From Streptomyces spirodelae (GTDB taxonomy: Bacteria > Actinomycetota > Actinomycetes > Streptomycetales > Streptomycetaceae), in contig NZ_JAFFZN010000011.1 in assembly GCF_017676385.1 (NCBI RefSeq), positions 124,001-188,000 on the forward strand: a DNA stretch of 64,000 bases, given 5' to 3'. Every line of letters starts with the position of its first letter. Position 1 is the stretch's first letter. Below, in pieces: positions 1-8,869 of this stretch. Below the pieces are notes generated by a model, which had not been told where the DNA came from, did no database searches, and saw only the letters and a list, made by a program, of their open reading frames with translations. Both the position numbers and the translations under genes were made by a program.

Positions 1-675
1 TCCGACGCCGGAGGGGCCGTGCGGGCCCGGATGCTCCGGGAGGCGCGGGCCGCCGCACAACTCACGCACCAGAACGCCGTCACCATCCATGACGTGCTGG
101 TGGATGAAAACTCGGTTCTCATCGTGATGGAACTGGTCAAGGCGGTGACGCTGAGCGCAACGGTCGAGAGGGACGGCCCGCTGCCTCCCGCGCGGGTCGC
201 CGCAATTGGTCTCGACACGCTCGATGTGCTGTCAGAAGCTTACGACCTGGGCATTGTTCATCGCGACATAAAGCCAGCGAACCTCCTTGTCCGAACCGAC
301 GGGTCGATCAAGCTCGCCGACTTCGGCATTGCCCGGTTCCAAGGTGATCCCACCCTGACCGAAGCGGGCGCCATCATCGGCACGCCTGCCTACATGGCTC
401 CGGAGCAGATCCGAGGGCTGAACAGCTCACCCGCCACCGATCTGTGGGGACTCGGCGCCACTCTCTTCTATGCCGTCGAAGGGAAGCCCGCGTTCGGTCG
501 GCCGAGCCCGACGGCAGCCATGGCTGCCGTCCTGACCGACCCACCACTCACTCCGCACCGCGCGGGCCCGTCGTTGAGCGCCGTGCTCACCGGTCTCCTC
601 GCGAAGGACCGGAAAGACAGACCGACCTCATCGCAGTTGCGTTCGCAGCTTGCGGGAATTGTGTCGCATCGCTGA
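1..675 (+). CDS. Serine/threonine protein kinase, 5' end outside window
   Basis: The frame is open from base 1, so the N-terminus is missing; 224 residues are visible. The catalytic loop HRDIKPANLL (around nt 258-290), the activation segment start DFGIA (around 319-333) and GTPAYMAPEQ (around 379-410) identify a Hanks-type kinase that phosphorylates Ser/Thr on target proteins. The glycine-rich loop and the ATP-anchoring Lys lie upstream of the window. The protein ends about 20 residues after the kinase fold, with no visible transmembrane helix or PASTA repeats, so it is probably cytosolic unless the missing part says otherwise. Its base composition is less GC-extreme than the operon next to it. 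It converges with the TetR gene at 774. Confidence 0.9.
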   Translation, partial: SDAGGAVRARMLREARAAAQLTHQNAVTIHDVLVDENSVLIVMELVKAVTLSATVERDGPLPPARVAAIGLDTLDVLSEAYDLGIVHRDIKPANLLVRTDGSIKLADFGIARFQGDPTLTEAGAIIGTPAYMAPEQIRGLNSSPATDLWGLGATLFYAVEGKPAFGRPSPTAAMAAVLTDPPLTPHRAGPSLSAVLTGLLAKDRKDRPTSSQLRSQLAGIVSHR

Positions 676-676
676 G

Positions 677-693
677 CGCCTCTGGGAGAGGCG
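677..693 (+). terminator. Short hairpin after the kinase gene
   Basis: A perfect 7-bp stem (CGCCTCT/AGAGGCG) with a GGG loop begins 2 nt after the kinase stop codon. It has no U-tract, which is common for actinobacterial terminators. It sits between two convergent genes. Confidence 0.45.
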
Positions 694-773
694 TGGAGGC
701 AGGCGCCCCGGGCGGGGACGCGCAGACCGGAAAGGCGAGAGCCGACCAAGGCGCCGCCGAGCGGAGGAAGCCG

Positions 774-1475
774 TCAGTCCCGCAGGCTGTCCTCCAGCAG
801 GCGGGCCCACTGGGCCACGACGCGCTCGCGGCGGGCGCTGTCGTCGGTGAGCAGGTTGGCGAGACCGAGGCCGCGGGCCATGTCGAGGAGGCCCTGGACG
901 GTCTCGCGGACGCCGGGGCGGCGCTCATCCACGCCGAGCAGGTCGACGGCCATCCGGTGGGTCTCCCGTCCCATCCGAGCCTCCAGGTCCGTCACGCGGG
1001 GGCCGAGCTGGGGCTCGTTGGAGGCGGCGACCCACAGGTGCAGGGCCGCGCGGAAGAGCGGACCGGTGTAGAGGGCGACCAGCGCCTCGACGACGGCACG
1101 CGTCCCGGCGGGGGCCGGCAGCTCGCGCAGCGCGCGCGAACGCTCCTCCGCCACGTACTCGACAGCCGCCGTGAACAGGTCCTCACGGGTGGGGAAGTGG
1201 TGCTGCGCCGCACCCCGCGAGACTCCCGCGTGCTCGGCAACCACCGTGACCGTGCTGCCCGACCAGCCGTGCTCCGCCAGGCAGGTCACGGCGGACTCCA
1301 GCAGGCGCTGCCGGGTGGCCCGGCTGCGGTCCTGCTTGGGCGCGGCACCGCGAGTGCCTGCGGCGCCGCGCGCGCCCGTGGAACCGCCACGTGTGTTCGC
1401 GGGACCGCCGCGCGCACCCGCCGGGCCGCCGCGGGTGCTGCCCGGCTGCCGTTCGCGCCCGGCCCGTGTGTTCAC
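774..1475 (-). CDS. TetR family transcriptional regulator of the adjacent acyl-CoA operon
   Basis: The helix-turn-helix is visible as TVTVVAEHAGVSRGAAQHHFP, following RATRQRLLESAVTCLAEHGW; the rest is the helical ligand-binding region. I place the start at GTG 1475 because it overlaps the enoyl-CoA hydratase stop as GTGA, like the other junctions in this operon; an ATG at 1502 is the alternative. Before the DNA-binding domain lies a roughly 40-residue low-complexity stretch of Arg, Gly, Thr, Ala and Pro (TRGG/ARGG units), which is unusual. As the last gene of the operon it is likely to repress it in response to an acyl-CoA intermediate, as AtuR, LiuR and KstR-type regulators do; that role is inferred. 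Total about 233 aa. Confidence 0.85.
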   Translation of the reverse strand: MNTRAGRERQPGSTRGGPAGARGGPANTRGGSTGARGAAGTRGAAPKQDRSRATRQRLLESAVTCLAEHGWSGSTVTVVAEHAGVSRGAAQHHFPTREDLFTAAVEYVAEERSRALRELPAPAGTRAVVEALVALYTGPLFRAALHLWVAASNEPQLGPRVTDLEARMGRETHRMAVDLLGVDERRPGVRETVQGLLDMARGLGLANLLTDDSARRERVVAQWARLLEDSLRD

Positions 1476-2275
1476 CGCGCGGGCGCCTGCCGCACTGCCC
1501 ATTCGGGCTCCCGTCGTTCGAGGAAGGCCGTCATGCCCTCGCGGGCCTCGTCCGACGCGAACAGCCGCGCCGACAGTTCAGCGAGCGTACCGGTGTCCCG
1601 GTCGAACGCGGCCAGCACCTCCCGGGTGACCAGCCGCTTCGACTCCGCCAGCCCCTGCGGGGAGCCGCGTCGCAGACCGTCCAGGACGGGTGCCAGCGCC
1701 TCGTCCGGATCGTCGGCGGCCAGCGTGATCAGGCCGATGCGGGCGGCCTCGGCCGGGCCGAACCGCTCCCCCGTCAGGTAGTACCGCGCCATCGCGCGCG
1801 GGTCCGTACGGGGCAGCACCGGCATCGAGATCACCGCCGGAGCCACCCCGATCCGCGCCTCCGTGAACGCGAACGTCGCCCCCGGCCCCGCGACGGAGAT
1901 GTCACACGCCGCCAGGAGTCCGGTGCCGCCTGCCCGGACGTGCCCGGTGACCCGGGCCACGACCGGCTTGGGGAAAGCGGCGATCGCACGCAGAAGGGCG
2001 GCCAGCGCCCTTGGCCCGTCGGCCGATGCCGCGTCCGCGCCCGCCTCGTTCAGGTCGGCGCCCGCGCAGAAGGTGTTGCCCGTGTGGGTGAGCAGTACCG
2101 CCCGTACCGACGCGTCCTCCTCCGCACGCGCCAGCTCCGCGTACAACTCGCCCACCAGTCGTGCGGACAGCGCATTGCGGTTGTGCGGCGAGTCGAGAGT
2201 GAGCGTGCGAATGCCGTCCTCCGTCGCCGTACGGAGCACGTTCTCCGGCGCCGCCATCCGTTCCCCCGTCCCCAT
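1472..2275 (-). CDS. Enoyl-CoA hydratase/isomerase family protein
   Basis: Crotonase-fold protein of 267 aa. Typical signatures are HNRNALSARLVGEL, NTFCAGADLNE (oxyanion-hole region) and AACDISVAGPGATFAFTEARIG. It would add water to an unsaturated acyl-CoA produced by the dehydrogenase upstream. Where the classical second catalytic Glu is expected, the sequence reads RAGGTGLLAACD, so the exact chemistry (hydratase, isohexenylglutaconyl-CoA hydratase-like, or isomerase) is uncertain. The start ATG 2275 shares a base with the TGA of the acyl-CoA dehydrogenase gene (TGATG), which indicates translational coupling. A second ATG 18 nt further in is possible. Its neighbours point to branched or terpenoid acyl-CoA breakdown. 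Confidence 0.88.
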   Translation of the reverse strand: MGTGERMAAPENVLRTATEDGIRTLTLDSPHNRNALSARLVGELYAELARAEEDASVRAVLLTHTGNTFCAGADLNEAGADAASADGPRALAALLRAIAAFPKPVVARVTGHVRAGGTGLLAACDISVAGPGATFAFTEARIGVAPAVISMPVLPRTDPRAMARYYLTGERFGPAEAARIGLITLAADDPDEALAPVLDGLRRGSPQGLAESKRLVTREVLAAFDRDTGTLAELSARLFASDEAREGMTAFLERREPEWAVRQAPAR

Positions 2276-3447
2276 CAGTACGACTTCGGCAGGCCGAGCG
2301 TCTGGTGGGAGACATAGTTGAGGATCATCTCCCTGCTCACCGGCGCGATACGTGCCACCCGGGACGCCGTGATCAGCGCCGCCAGCCCGTACTCCCGGGT
2401 GAGACCGTTGCCGCCCAGCGTGTGCACCGACTGGTCCACGGCCCGCACGCATGCCTCGGCGGCCGCGTACTTCGCCATGTTCGCCGCCTCGCCCGCACCG
2501 ACGTCGTCTCCCGCGTCGTACAACTGTGCCGCCTTCTGCGTCATCAGCCGCGCGCACTCCACCTCGATGTGCGCCTGCGCGAGCGGGTGTGCGATGGCCT
2601 GGTGCGCGCCGATCGGCTCCTTCCACACCTGCCGGATACGTGCGTACTCCACCGCTTTGCCGAGGGCGTGACGCGCCATTCCGAGTGCGAACGCCGCCGT
2701 CATGATGCGTTCCGGATTGAGCCCCGCGAAGAGTTGGAGAAGCCCCGCGTCTTCGTCGTCCTCGCCGACGAGCGCTTCGGCGGGCAGGCGTACATCGTCC
2801 AGTACGAGTTCGAACTGTTTCTCCGGCGCGTCGATCTCCATATCGATCCGGTTCCGGGAAAAGCCGGGCGCGTCGCGGGGGACGATGAACAGGCACGGTT
2901 TCAATTTGCCGGTGCGGGCGTCCTCCGTGCGGCCCACGACGAGGGTCGCCTCCGCGATGTCCACCCCCGAGATGAAGACCTTCCGTCCGGTCAGCACCCA
3001 CTCGCCGGTCGCCGCGTCGCGGCGGGCCGTGGTCGTGATGCGGTGCGCATTGGAACCGGCGTCCGGCTCCGTGATGCCGAACGCCATCTTCAGGCTGCCG
3101 TTCGCCATGCCCGGCAGCCACTTCTTCTTCTGCTCCGCCGTGCCGAAGCGGGCTATCACCGTGCCGCAGATCGCTGGTGAGACCACCAGCATGAGCAGCG
3201 GGCACCCCGCGGCACCCAGCTCTTCCAGCACGATGGAGAGCTCCTGGATGCCGGCGCCTCCCCCACCATATGCCTCCGGCAGGTTGACGCCGAGGTAGCC
3301 GAGCTTCGCGGCCTCCTCCCACAGGGCGTCCGTGTGGGTGCCGTCCGCGACGACCTGTGCGAAGTAGTCGCGTCCGTAGCGTTTGCCGAGTGCCGCGACC
3401 GAGGTGCGCAGCGCCGTCTGTTCGTCGGTCTCGATGAGCGCGGTCAT
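2275..3447 (-). CDS. Acyl-CoA dehydrogenase
   Basis: 390 aa, normal length for the family. FAD-dependent oxidation of an acyl-CoA to the enoyl-CoA. Signatures seen: FGITEPDAGSNAHRI (flavin/substrate loop), RKVFISGVDIAE, ALGMARHALGKAVEYARIRQVW and the C-terminal GGNGLTREYGLAALITASRVARI. It has a good ribosome binding site (AAAGGGAC) ahead of ATG 3447. It lies 72 nt downstream of the carboxylase alpha subunit and is coupled to the enoyl-CoA hydratase. In the atu operon of Pseudomonas the comparable gene is atuD (citronellyl-CoA dehydrogenase); substrate assignment here is by context only, and isovaleryl-CoA or other branched substrates are equally possible. Confidence 0.92.
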   Translation of the reverse strand: MTALIETDEQTALRTSVAALGKRYGRDYFAQVVADGTHTDALWEEAAKLGYLGVNLPEAYGGGGAGIQELSIVLEELGAAGCPLLMLVVSPAICGTVIARFGTAEQKKKWLPGMANGSLKMAFGITEPDAGSNAHRITTTARRDAATGEWVLTGRKVFISGVDIAEATLVVGRTEDARTGKLKPCLFIVPRDAPGFSRNRIDMEIDAPEKQFELVLDDVRLPAEALVGEDDEDAGLLQLFAGLNPERIMTAAFALGMARHALGKAVEYARIRQVWKEPIGAHQAIAHPLAQAHIEVECARLMTQKAAQLYDAGDDVGAGEAANMAKYAAAEACVRAVDQSVHTLGGNGLTREYGLAALITASRVARIAPVSREMILNYVSHQTLGLPKSY

Positions 3448-3519
3448 GGATGTCCCTTTCCGACTTCTCGGGCCTCAGGCCCCTGCTCACGCTGTGCGCC
3501 GGGGCCGCCCCCGGAGCAT

Positions 3520-5496
3520 TCAGGCGGTGACCACCGCCAGGACCGCACCCACCTCCACCTGGTGTCCGGCCGCGACGTGCAAGGCGGTGACCCTCCCGTC
3601 GGTGGGGGCCACCACGCGGTGCTCCATCTTCATCGCCTCCAGCCACAACAGCGGCTGGCCCGCGACGACTTCGGCGCCCTCCGCGACGCCCTGGCCCAGC
3701 CGCACCACCGTGCCCGGCATCGGGGCGAGCAGTGATCCCGGCGCGGCGGCGGCCTCGGGCTCGGCGAGGCGCGGCTGGGCTGTGAAGGCGTGCCGGCCGA
3801 CGAAGACGCGGTCGCCGTGCACGGCGACCGGGAACCGCCGCCGGACCCCCGCCACCTCCAGGACCACCTCGTCGGGCCGCACGTCGACGGCCCGCAGCCC
3901 CGGGTACGCGGCGGGCTCGGGGGCGACGCCGCCCCGCGTCCAGAGGTACCGCACCTCGTGCTCGGTGCCGTCCCCGGCCACGTACCGCCGGTTCGCGGGC
4001 GCCGAGGGCACATTGCGCCAGCCGCCCGACCGGGCGGCGACCCGTGGCCGAGGGGGCCGCCCCTGACCTGGCTCGTCGCGCACCGCCTCGGCCAGCGCGG
4101 CGGCCACCAGCGCGTACCGAGCGCCCTCGGACTCCCGGTCGGAGGCGGCCTGGGGGGCGGTCAGCTCCGCCAGGTTCCGTTCGTAGAACCCGGTGTCCAA
4201 GCACCCCGCGTCGAGGTCGCAGAAGTCGCGATGGCGCAGCGAGCGCACCAGCAGATCCCGGTTGGTGACCGGCCCGTGCACGGTGGCGGACTCCAGTGCG
4301 CGGGCCAGCTTCCGGATCGCACCCGCACGGGTCGGCGCCCAGGCGACGACCTTGGCGAGCATCGGGTCGTAGTGCATCCCGATCTCGCAGCCGTCCGTGA
4401 CACCGGCATCCACGCGTACCTCCCCCGGCACCTGGAACCGCCACAGCCGCCCGGTCTGCGGCTGCCAGTCGCGGGCCGGGTCCTCGGCGTACAGCCGGGC
4501 CTCCACGGCGTGGCCCTGGGCGGCGGGTGGCCCCTCAGCAGGAAGGGACGCGCCCTCCGCGACCGCGATCTGGTGCGCCACCAGATCCACGCCGTAGACG
4601 CACTCCGTGACCGGGTGCTCGACCTGCAGCCTGGTGTTCATCTCAAGGAAGAAGGGGCGACCCGATCGCGAGACGAGGAACTCGACAGTGCCGGCGCCCG
4701 CATAGCCCACCGTGCGGGCCGCCACCACCGCGGCCCGCTCCAGCGTGCGCAGCACCTCGTCGCCGAGCCCCGGCGCGGGGGCCTCCTCGATGACCTTCTG
4801 GTGCCGCCGTTGCAGGGAGCAGTCCCGGGTGCCCAGCACCCACACGCCACCGTGCGCATCCGCGAGCACCTGCACCTCGACGTGGCGTCCCCGCTCGATG
4901 TACGGCTCGACGAACACCTCGCCGTCGCCGAAGGCGGAGGCCGCCTCCGCGCGGGCCGCGCGCAGTTCGCCCTCCAGCGCGGTCACCTCCCGTACGACGC
5001 GCATGCCGCGTCCGCCGCCGCCGGCCGCCGCCTTGACCAGGACGGGCAGGTCCGCCTCCCGCACCCGAGCCGGGTCGAGAGGCTCCAGCAGCGGCACCTC
5101 GGCACCGGAGCCGCCGCCAGCCGCCGCCAGCAGCTTCTTCGCGGCGGTCTTGGAGGCCATCGCCTCGATCGCGGCCGGCGGCGGCCCGATCCAGGTCAGC
5201 CCCGCGTCCTGGACCGCGCGGGCGAACTCCGCGTTCTCGGAGAGGAAGCCGTAGCCGGGGTGGACGGCGTCGGCGCCGGCCGCGAGCGCGGCGGCCACGA
5301 CGAGGTCGCCCCGCAGATAGGTGTCGGCAGGGGCGCTGCCAGGGAGCCGTACGGCGGCGTCGGCCTCACGGACGAACGGCGCCTCGGCGTCCGCGTCGGA
5401 GTGCACGGCGACGGTGGCGATACCGAGTTCCCGGCAGGTACGGAAGACCCGTCGGGCGATCTCGCCCCGGTTGGCGACCAGGATGGTTCGGATCAT
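3520..5496 (-). CDS. Acyl-CoA carboxylase alpha subunit (biotin carboxylase plus biotin carrier)
   Basis: 658 aa. Residues 1-110 form the biotin carboxylase N-domain (MIRTILVANRGEIARRVFRT), followed by an ATP-grasp domain with the loop KAAAGGGGRGMR, the C-domain, and a C-terminal biotinyl domain with the motif EAMKM; the biotinylated Lys is about residue 623. It carboxylates biotin with ATP and bicarbonate and passes the carboxyl group to the beta subunit encoded 29 nt upstream. The open frame runs on 5', but ATG 5496 matches the family N-terminus and is preceded by GGGAG. The layout matches methylcrotonyl-CoA/geranyl-CoA carboxylase alpha chains (MccA/AtuF). The region near residue 118 carries a small Gly/Ser insertion (GGGSGAE). 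Confidence 0.93.
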   Translation of the reverse strand: MIRTILVANRGEIARRVFRTCRELGIATVAVHSDADAEAPFVREADAAVRLPGSAPADTYLRGDLVVAAALAAGADAVHPGYGFLSENAEFARAVQDAGLTWIGPPPAAIEAMASKTAAKKLLAAAGGGSGAEVPLLEPLDPARVREADLPVLVKAAAGGGGRGMRVVREVTALEGELRAARAEAASAFGDGEVFVEPYIERGRHVEVQVLADAHGGVWVLGTRDCSLQRRHQKVIEEAPAPGLGDEVLRTLERAAVVAARTVGYAGAGTVEFLVSRSGRPFFLEMNTRLQVEHPVTECVYGVDLVAHQIAVAEGASLPAEGPPAAQGHAVEARLYAEDPARDWQPQTGRLWRFQVPGEVRVDAGVTDGCEIGMHYDPMLAKVVAWAPTRAGAIRKLARALESATVHGPVTNRDLLVRSLRHRDFCDLDAGCLDTGFYERNLAELTAPQAASDRESEGARYALVAAALAEAVRDEPGQGRPPRPRVAARSGGWRNVPSAPANRRYVAGDGTEHEVRYLWTRGGVAPEPAAYPGLRAVDVRPDEVVLEVAGVRRRFPVAVHGDRVFVGRHAFTAQPRLAEPEAAAAPGSLLAPMPGTVVRLGQGVAEGAEVVAGQPLLWLEAMKMEHRVVAPTDGRVTALHVAAGHQVEVGAVLAVVTA

Positions 5497-5525
5497 TCGC
5501 TGCTCCCTCTCCCGCTGTACGCGGC

Positions 5526-7130
5526 TCACATCCGGAAGACGCCGAAACCGCCGCGGGCACCCCGCACCGGCGCGTTGTGGATCGCGGACAGGCAGATGCC
5601 GAGGACGGTGCGGGTGTCGCGCGGGTCGATGACGCCGTCGTCGTAGAGGCGTCCGGAGAGGAACATCGGCAGCGACTCGCTCTCGATCTGCTGCTCGACC
5701 ATGGCCCGGAGCCCGGCGTCCGCCTCCTCGTCGAAGGGCCGGCCCTTGGCCGCGGCCGACTCGCGCATCACGATCGACAGCACTCCGGCGAGCTGCTGCG
5801 GTCCCATGACGGCGGACTTGGCGCTGGGCCAGGCGAACAGGAAGCGGGGGTCGAAGGCGCGGCCGCACATCCCGTAGTGGCCGGCGCCGTAGCTGGCGCC
5901 GAGCAGCACCGACAGGTGCGGGACCTTCGAGTTCGAGACGGCGTTGATCATCATCGAGCCGTGTTTGACGATGCCGCCCTGTTCGTACTCCTCGCCGACC
6001 ATGTAGCCGGTGGTGTTGTGCAGGAAGAGCAGGGGGATGTCGCGCTGGTTGGCGAGCTGGATGAACTGGGTGGCTTTCTGGGACTCCTCGCTGAAGAGCA
6101 CCCCCTGCGCGTTGGCGAGGACGCCGACGGGGTAGCCGTGCAGCCGCGCCCACCCGGTCACGAGGCTGGCCCCGTACAGCGGTTTGAACTCGTCGAAGGC
6201 GGAGGCGTCCACAATCCGGGCGATCACCTCACGCGGGTCGAAGGGCACCTTCAGATCGCCGGGGACGATGCCGAGCAGTTCCTCCGGGTCGTACAGCGGC
6301 TCGCCCACGCAGGCCGGGTCCGGGTCGGAGTGGGCCTTGCGCCAGTTGAGGCGGGCGACGACGCGGCGGGCCCGGCGCAACGCGTCGGGTTCGTCCAGCG
6401 CGTAGTGGTCGGCCAGTCCCGACGTACGGGCGTGCATGTCCGCGCCGCCCAGGCTCTCGTCGTCGGCCTCCTCGCCGGTGGCCATCTTCACCAGCGGCGG
6501 GCCGCCGAGGAACACCTTGGCGCGCTCCTTGACCATGATCACGTGGTCCGACATACCGGGTATGTAGGCGCCGCCCGCCGTCGAGTTGCCGAAGACGACC
6601 GCGAGCGTCGGAATACCGGCCTCCGAGAGCCGGGTGATGTCCCGGAACAGGGCGCCGCCCGGGATGAAGATCTCCTTCTGGCTCGGCAGATCCGCGCCGC
6701 CGCTCTCCACCAGGCTGATGCAGGGCAGCCGGTTGGCGTAGGCGATCTCGTTGGCCCGCAGCGCCTTCTTCAGCGTCCACGGGTTGCTGGCACCGCCGCG
6801 TACGGTGGGGTCGTTGGCGGTGATCAGGCACTCGACGCCCTCGACGACACCGATCCCGGTCACCAGCGAGGCACCGGTGGTGTAGTCGCTGCCCCACGCG
6901 GCGAGCGGAGACAGCTCCAGGAACGGGGTGTCCGCGTCGAGGAGGAGTTCGATCCGCTCGCGGGCCGTCAGCTTGCCCCGCTCGCGGTGCCGCGCCACGT
7001 ACTTCTCGCCGCCGCCCGCGAGGGCCTCGGCGTGCTCGGCGTCCAGCTCTTCGAGCTTGGTCAGCATCGCGGAGCGGTTGGCCTCGAACTCCGGCGCACG
7101 CACATCGAGAGAGCTCTTGAGGGCGCTCAT
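5526..7130 (-). CDS. Acyl-CoA carboxylase beta subunit (carboxyltransferase)
   Basis: 534 aa crotonase-superfamily carboxyltransferase; signatures include NRSAMLTKLEELDAEHAEAL, CISLVESGGADLPSQ, VVFGNSTAGGAYIPGMSDH, FLHNTTGYMVGEEYEQGGI and the acyl-CoA pocket SYGAGHYGMCGRAFDPRF. It transfers the carboxyl group from biotin to an unsaturated acyl-CoA (methylcrotonyl-CoA or geranyl-CoA type). ATG 7130 overlaps the stop of the AtuA-like gene by 4 nt (ATGA). In Pseudomonas atu the corresponding gene is atuC. I cannot decide the substrate by eye. Confidence 0.93.
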   Translation of the reverse strand: MSALKSSLDVRAPEFEANRSAMLTKLEELDAEHAEALAGGGEKYVARHRERGKLTARERIELLLDADTPFLELSPLAAWGSDYTTGASLVTGIGVVEGVECLITANDPTVRGGASNPWTLKKALRANEIAYANRLPCISLVESGGADLPSQKEIFIPGGALFRDITRLSEAGIPTLAVVFGNSTAGGAYIPGMSDHVIMVKERAKVFLGGPPLVKMATGEEADDESLGGADMHARTSGLADHYALDEPDALRRARRVVARLNWRKAHSDPDPACVGEPLYDPEELLGIVPGDLKVPFDPREVIARIVDASAFDEFKPLYGASLVTGWARLHGYPVGVLANAQGVLFSEESQKATQFIQLANQRDIPLLFLHNTTGYMVGEEYEQGGIVKHGSMMINAVSNSKVPHLSVLLGASYGAGHYGMCGRAFDPRFLFAWPSAKSAVMGPQQLAGVLSIVMRESAAAKGRPFDEEADAGLRAMVEQQIESESLPMFLSGRLYDDGVIDPRDTRTVLGICLSAIHNAPVRGARGGFGVFRM

Positions 7131-8869
7131 GGGAGGAACACCTCCGGTATGTCGAGACGGCGCGCGCGCAGCCATTCGCCGAGCGCCTTGGCCTGCGGGT
7201 CGAACCGGTGCTGTGCGGCCACGCCTTCGCCGAGGATGCCGTCGATCACGAAATTGAGCGCCGCGAGATTGGGCAGCTCGTGCCGGGTGACGTCGAGTGC
7301 GGCGGTCTCCGGGAGGAGCTCGCGGAGCCGGTCGGTGGTGAGCGTGGCGCGCAGCCAGCCGTAGATGTCCGGGTCGGCGTCGCGGGCCCAGACGCCGACG
7401 TTGGCGCTCCCGCCCTTGTCCCCGCTGCGCGCCCCGGCGACCAGACCGAGTGGGGCACGGCGGGTCCGCGGGCTCTGCCGCTGCCGCGCCGCGGGGGGTA
7501 CAGGGCACGCGGCCTCCCGGTTCCGAGAGGGAGCAGGGGCGGGGGTGGAGAAGGAGGCATCCACCCGCGTACCGTCCGGCAGCACCGCCACATGCGGCAC
7601 CGACTCGGCAGCCACGTACGCCGCCTCGAAGACCCCGTACGGCGCGCCCCGCGACGGCGGGGCCATCAGATGGAAGCCCGGGTAGCTCGCGAGCGCCAGC
7701 TCGACAGCGGGTCCCGAGACGGCGCGGCCGACCACGCTCTCGTCCGGGTCCCGCACCACCAGCCGCAGCAGTGCACTGGCCTCCTCCTGGACGTCCGCGT
7801 CCGTACGGTCCGTACGGGCCAGGCTCCAGCTCACCTCGGCAGGGCGCCGCGCACCGGGCCGCGCGAGGGCGGCCTCCAGCTGCTCCTGGACGAGCGCCGC
7901 CTTGGCGGCCACGTCGAGCCCGGTCAGGACGAAGGTGACCTCGTTGCGGAAGCCGCCGAGCCGGGTGAGGCCGACCTTGAGCGTGCCGGGCCGGGGCTCT
8001 CCCCTGACGCCCTCGACACGTACCCGGTCGGGGCCCTCCTGGCGCAGCCGTACGGAGTCCAGCCTTGCGGTCACATCGGGGCCGACGTAGCGCGGCCCCG
8101 CGGTCTCGTAGAGGAGCTGCGCCGTGACGGTACCGACGGTCACCGCGCCGCCGGTCCCCGGGTGTTTGGTGATCACCGAGGAGCCGTCCGCGGCGATCTC
8201 CGCCAGCGGAAACCCGGGATGGCGTACGTCGACGGCGTCCCGGACGAAGAAGGCGTAGTTGCCGCCGGTTGCCTGTGTCCCGCACTCCAGCAGGTGCCCG
8301 GCGACGACGGCGCCGGCGAGCCGGTCCCAGTCGTCGTCCGCCCAGCCGAAGTGCGCGGCGGCGCAGCCGCTGACCAGCGCCGCGTCGGCCACCCGCCCGG
8401 TGACGACCACATCGGCACCGGCGCGCAGGCACGCGGCGATCCCGGCTCCGCCCAGATACGCGTTGGCGGTCAGCGCGTCCCGGCCCCAATTCCCCGCCTG
8501 GAGCAGGTCGTCGCCCTCGACGTGCGCCACCCGCGCGGGCACACCGACCCGCTCGCTCAGCTCGCGTACGGCGTCGGCGAGCCCGGCCGGGTTGAGGCCG
8601 CCCGCGTTGGCCACGAGGGTGACACCGCGCTCACGGGCCAGACCGAGGCCGTCCTCCAACTGCCGCAGAAACGTCTTGGCGTAGCCGCGCGCCGGGTCCC
8701 CCAGCCGGTCGCGGCCGAGGATGAGCAGGGTGAGCTCGGCGAGGTAGTCACCGGTGAGGATGTCCAGCGGGCCGCCGGTCAGCATCTCGGTGAGGGCGGC
8801 GAAGCGGTCGCCGTAGAAGCCGGAGGCGTTGCCGATCCGCAGGGGCTCCGGGTGCTCCGGGGTGCTCAC
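7127..8869 (-). CDS. AtuA-like (DUF1446) acyclic terpene utilization family protein
   Basis: 580 aa. The N-terminal about 450 residues carry the AtuA signature segments RIGNASGFYGDRFAALTEML, LVANAGGLNPAGLADAV, DVVVTGRVADAALVSG and GHLLECGTQATGGNYAFF. The C-terminal about 100 residues form the AtuA-like small domain with ARSGDKGGSANVGVWAR. A proline- and arginine-rich linker (around nt 7450-7540) joins them. AtuA is required for citronellol/geraniol utilisation in Pseudomonas, but its reaction is not settled. Start GTG 8869 overlaps the upstream stop as GTGA, and the 3' end overlaps the carboxyltransferase as ATGA, so the gene sits in a translationally coupled chain. Confidence 0.88.
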   Translation of the reverse strand: MSTPEHPEPLRIGNASGFYGDRFAALTEMLTGGPLDILTGDYLAELTLLILGRDRLGDPARGYAKTFLRQLEDGLGLARERGVTLVANAGGLNPAGLADAVRELSERVGVPARVAHVEGDDLLQAGNWGRDALTANAYLGGAGIAACLRAGADVVVTGRVADAALVSGCAAAHFGWADDDWDRLAGAVVAGHLLECGTQATGGNYAFFVRDAVDVRHPGFPLAEIAADGSSVITKHPGTGGAVTVGTVTAQLLYETAGPRYVGPDVTARLDSVRLRQEGPDRVRVEGVRGEPRPGTLKVGLTRLGGFRNEVTFVLTGLDVAAKAALVQEQLEAALARPGARRPAEVSWSLARTDRTDADVQEEASALLRLVVRDPDESVVGRAVSGPAVELALASYPGFHLMAPPSRGAPYGVFEAAYVAAESVPHVAVLPDGTRVDASFSTPAPAPSRNREAACPVPPAARQRQSPRTRRAPLGLVAGARSGDKGGSANVGVWARDADPDIYGWLRATLTTDRLRELLPETAALDVTRHELPNLAALNFVIDGILGEGVAAQHRFDPQAKALGEWLRARRLDIPEVFLP

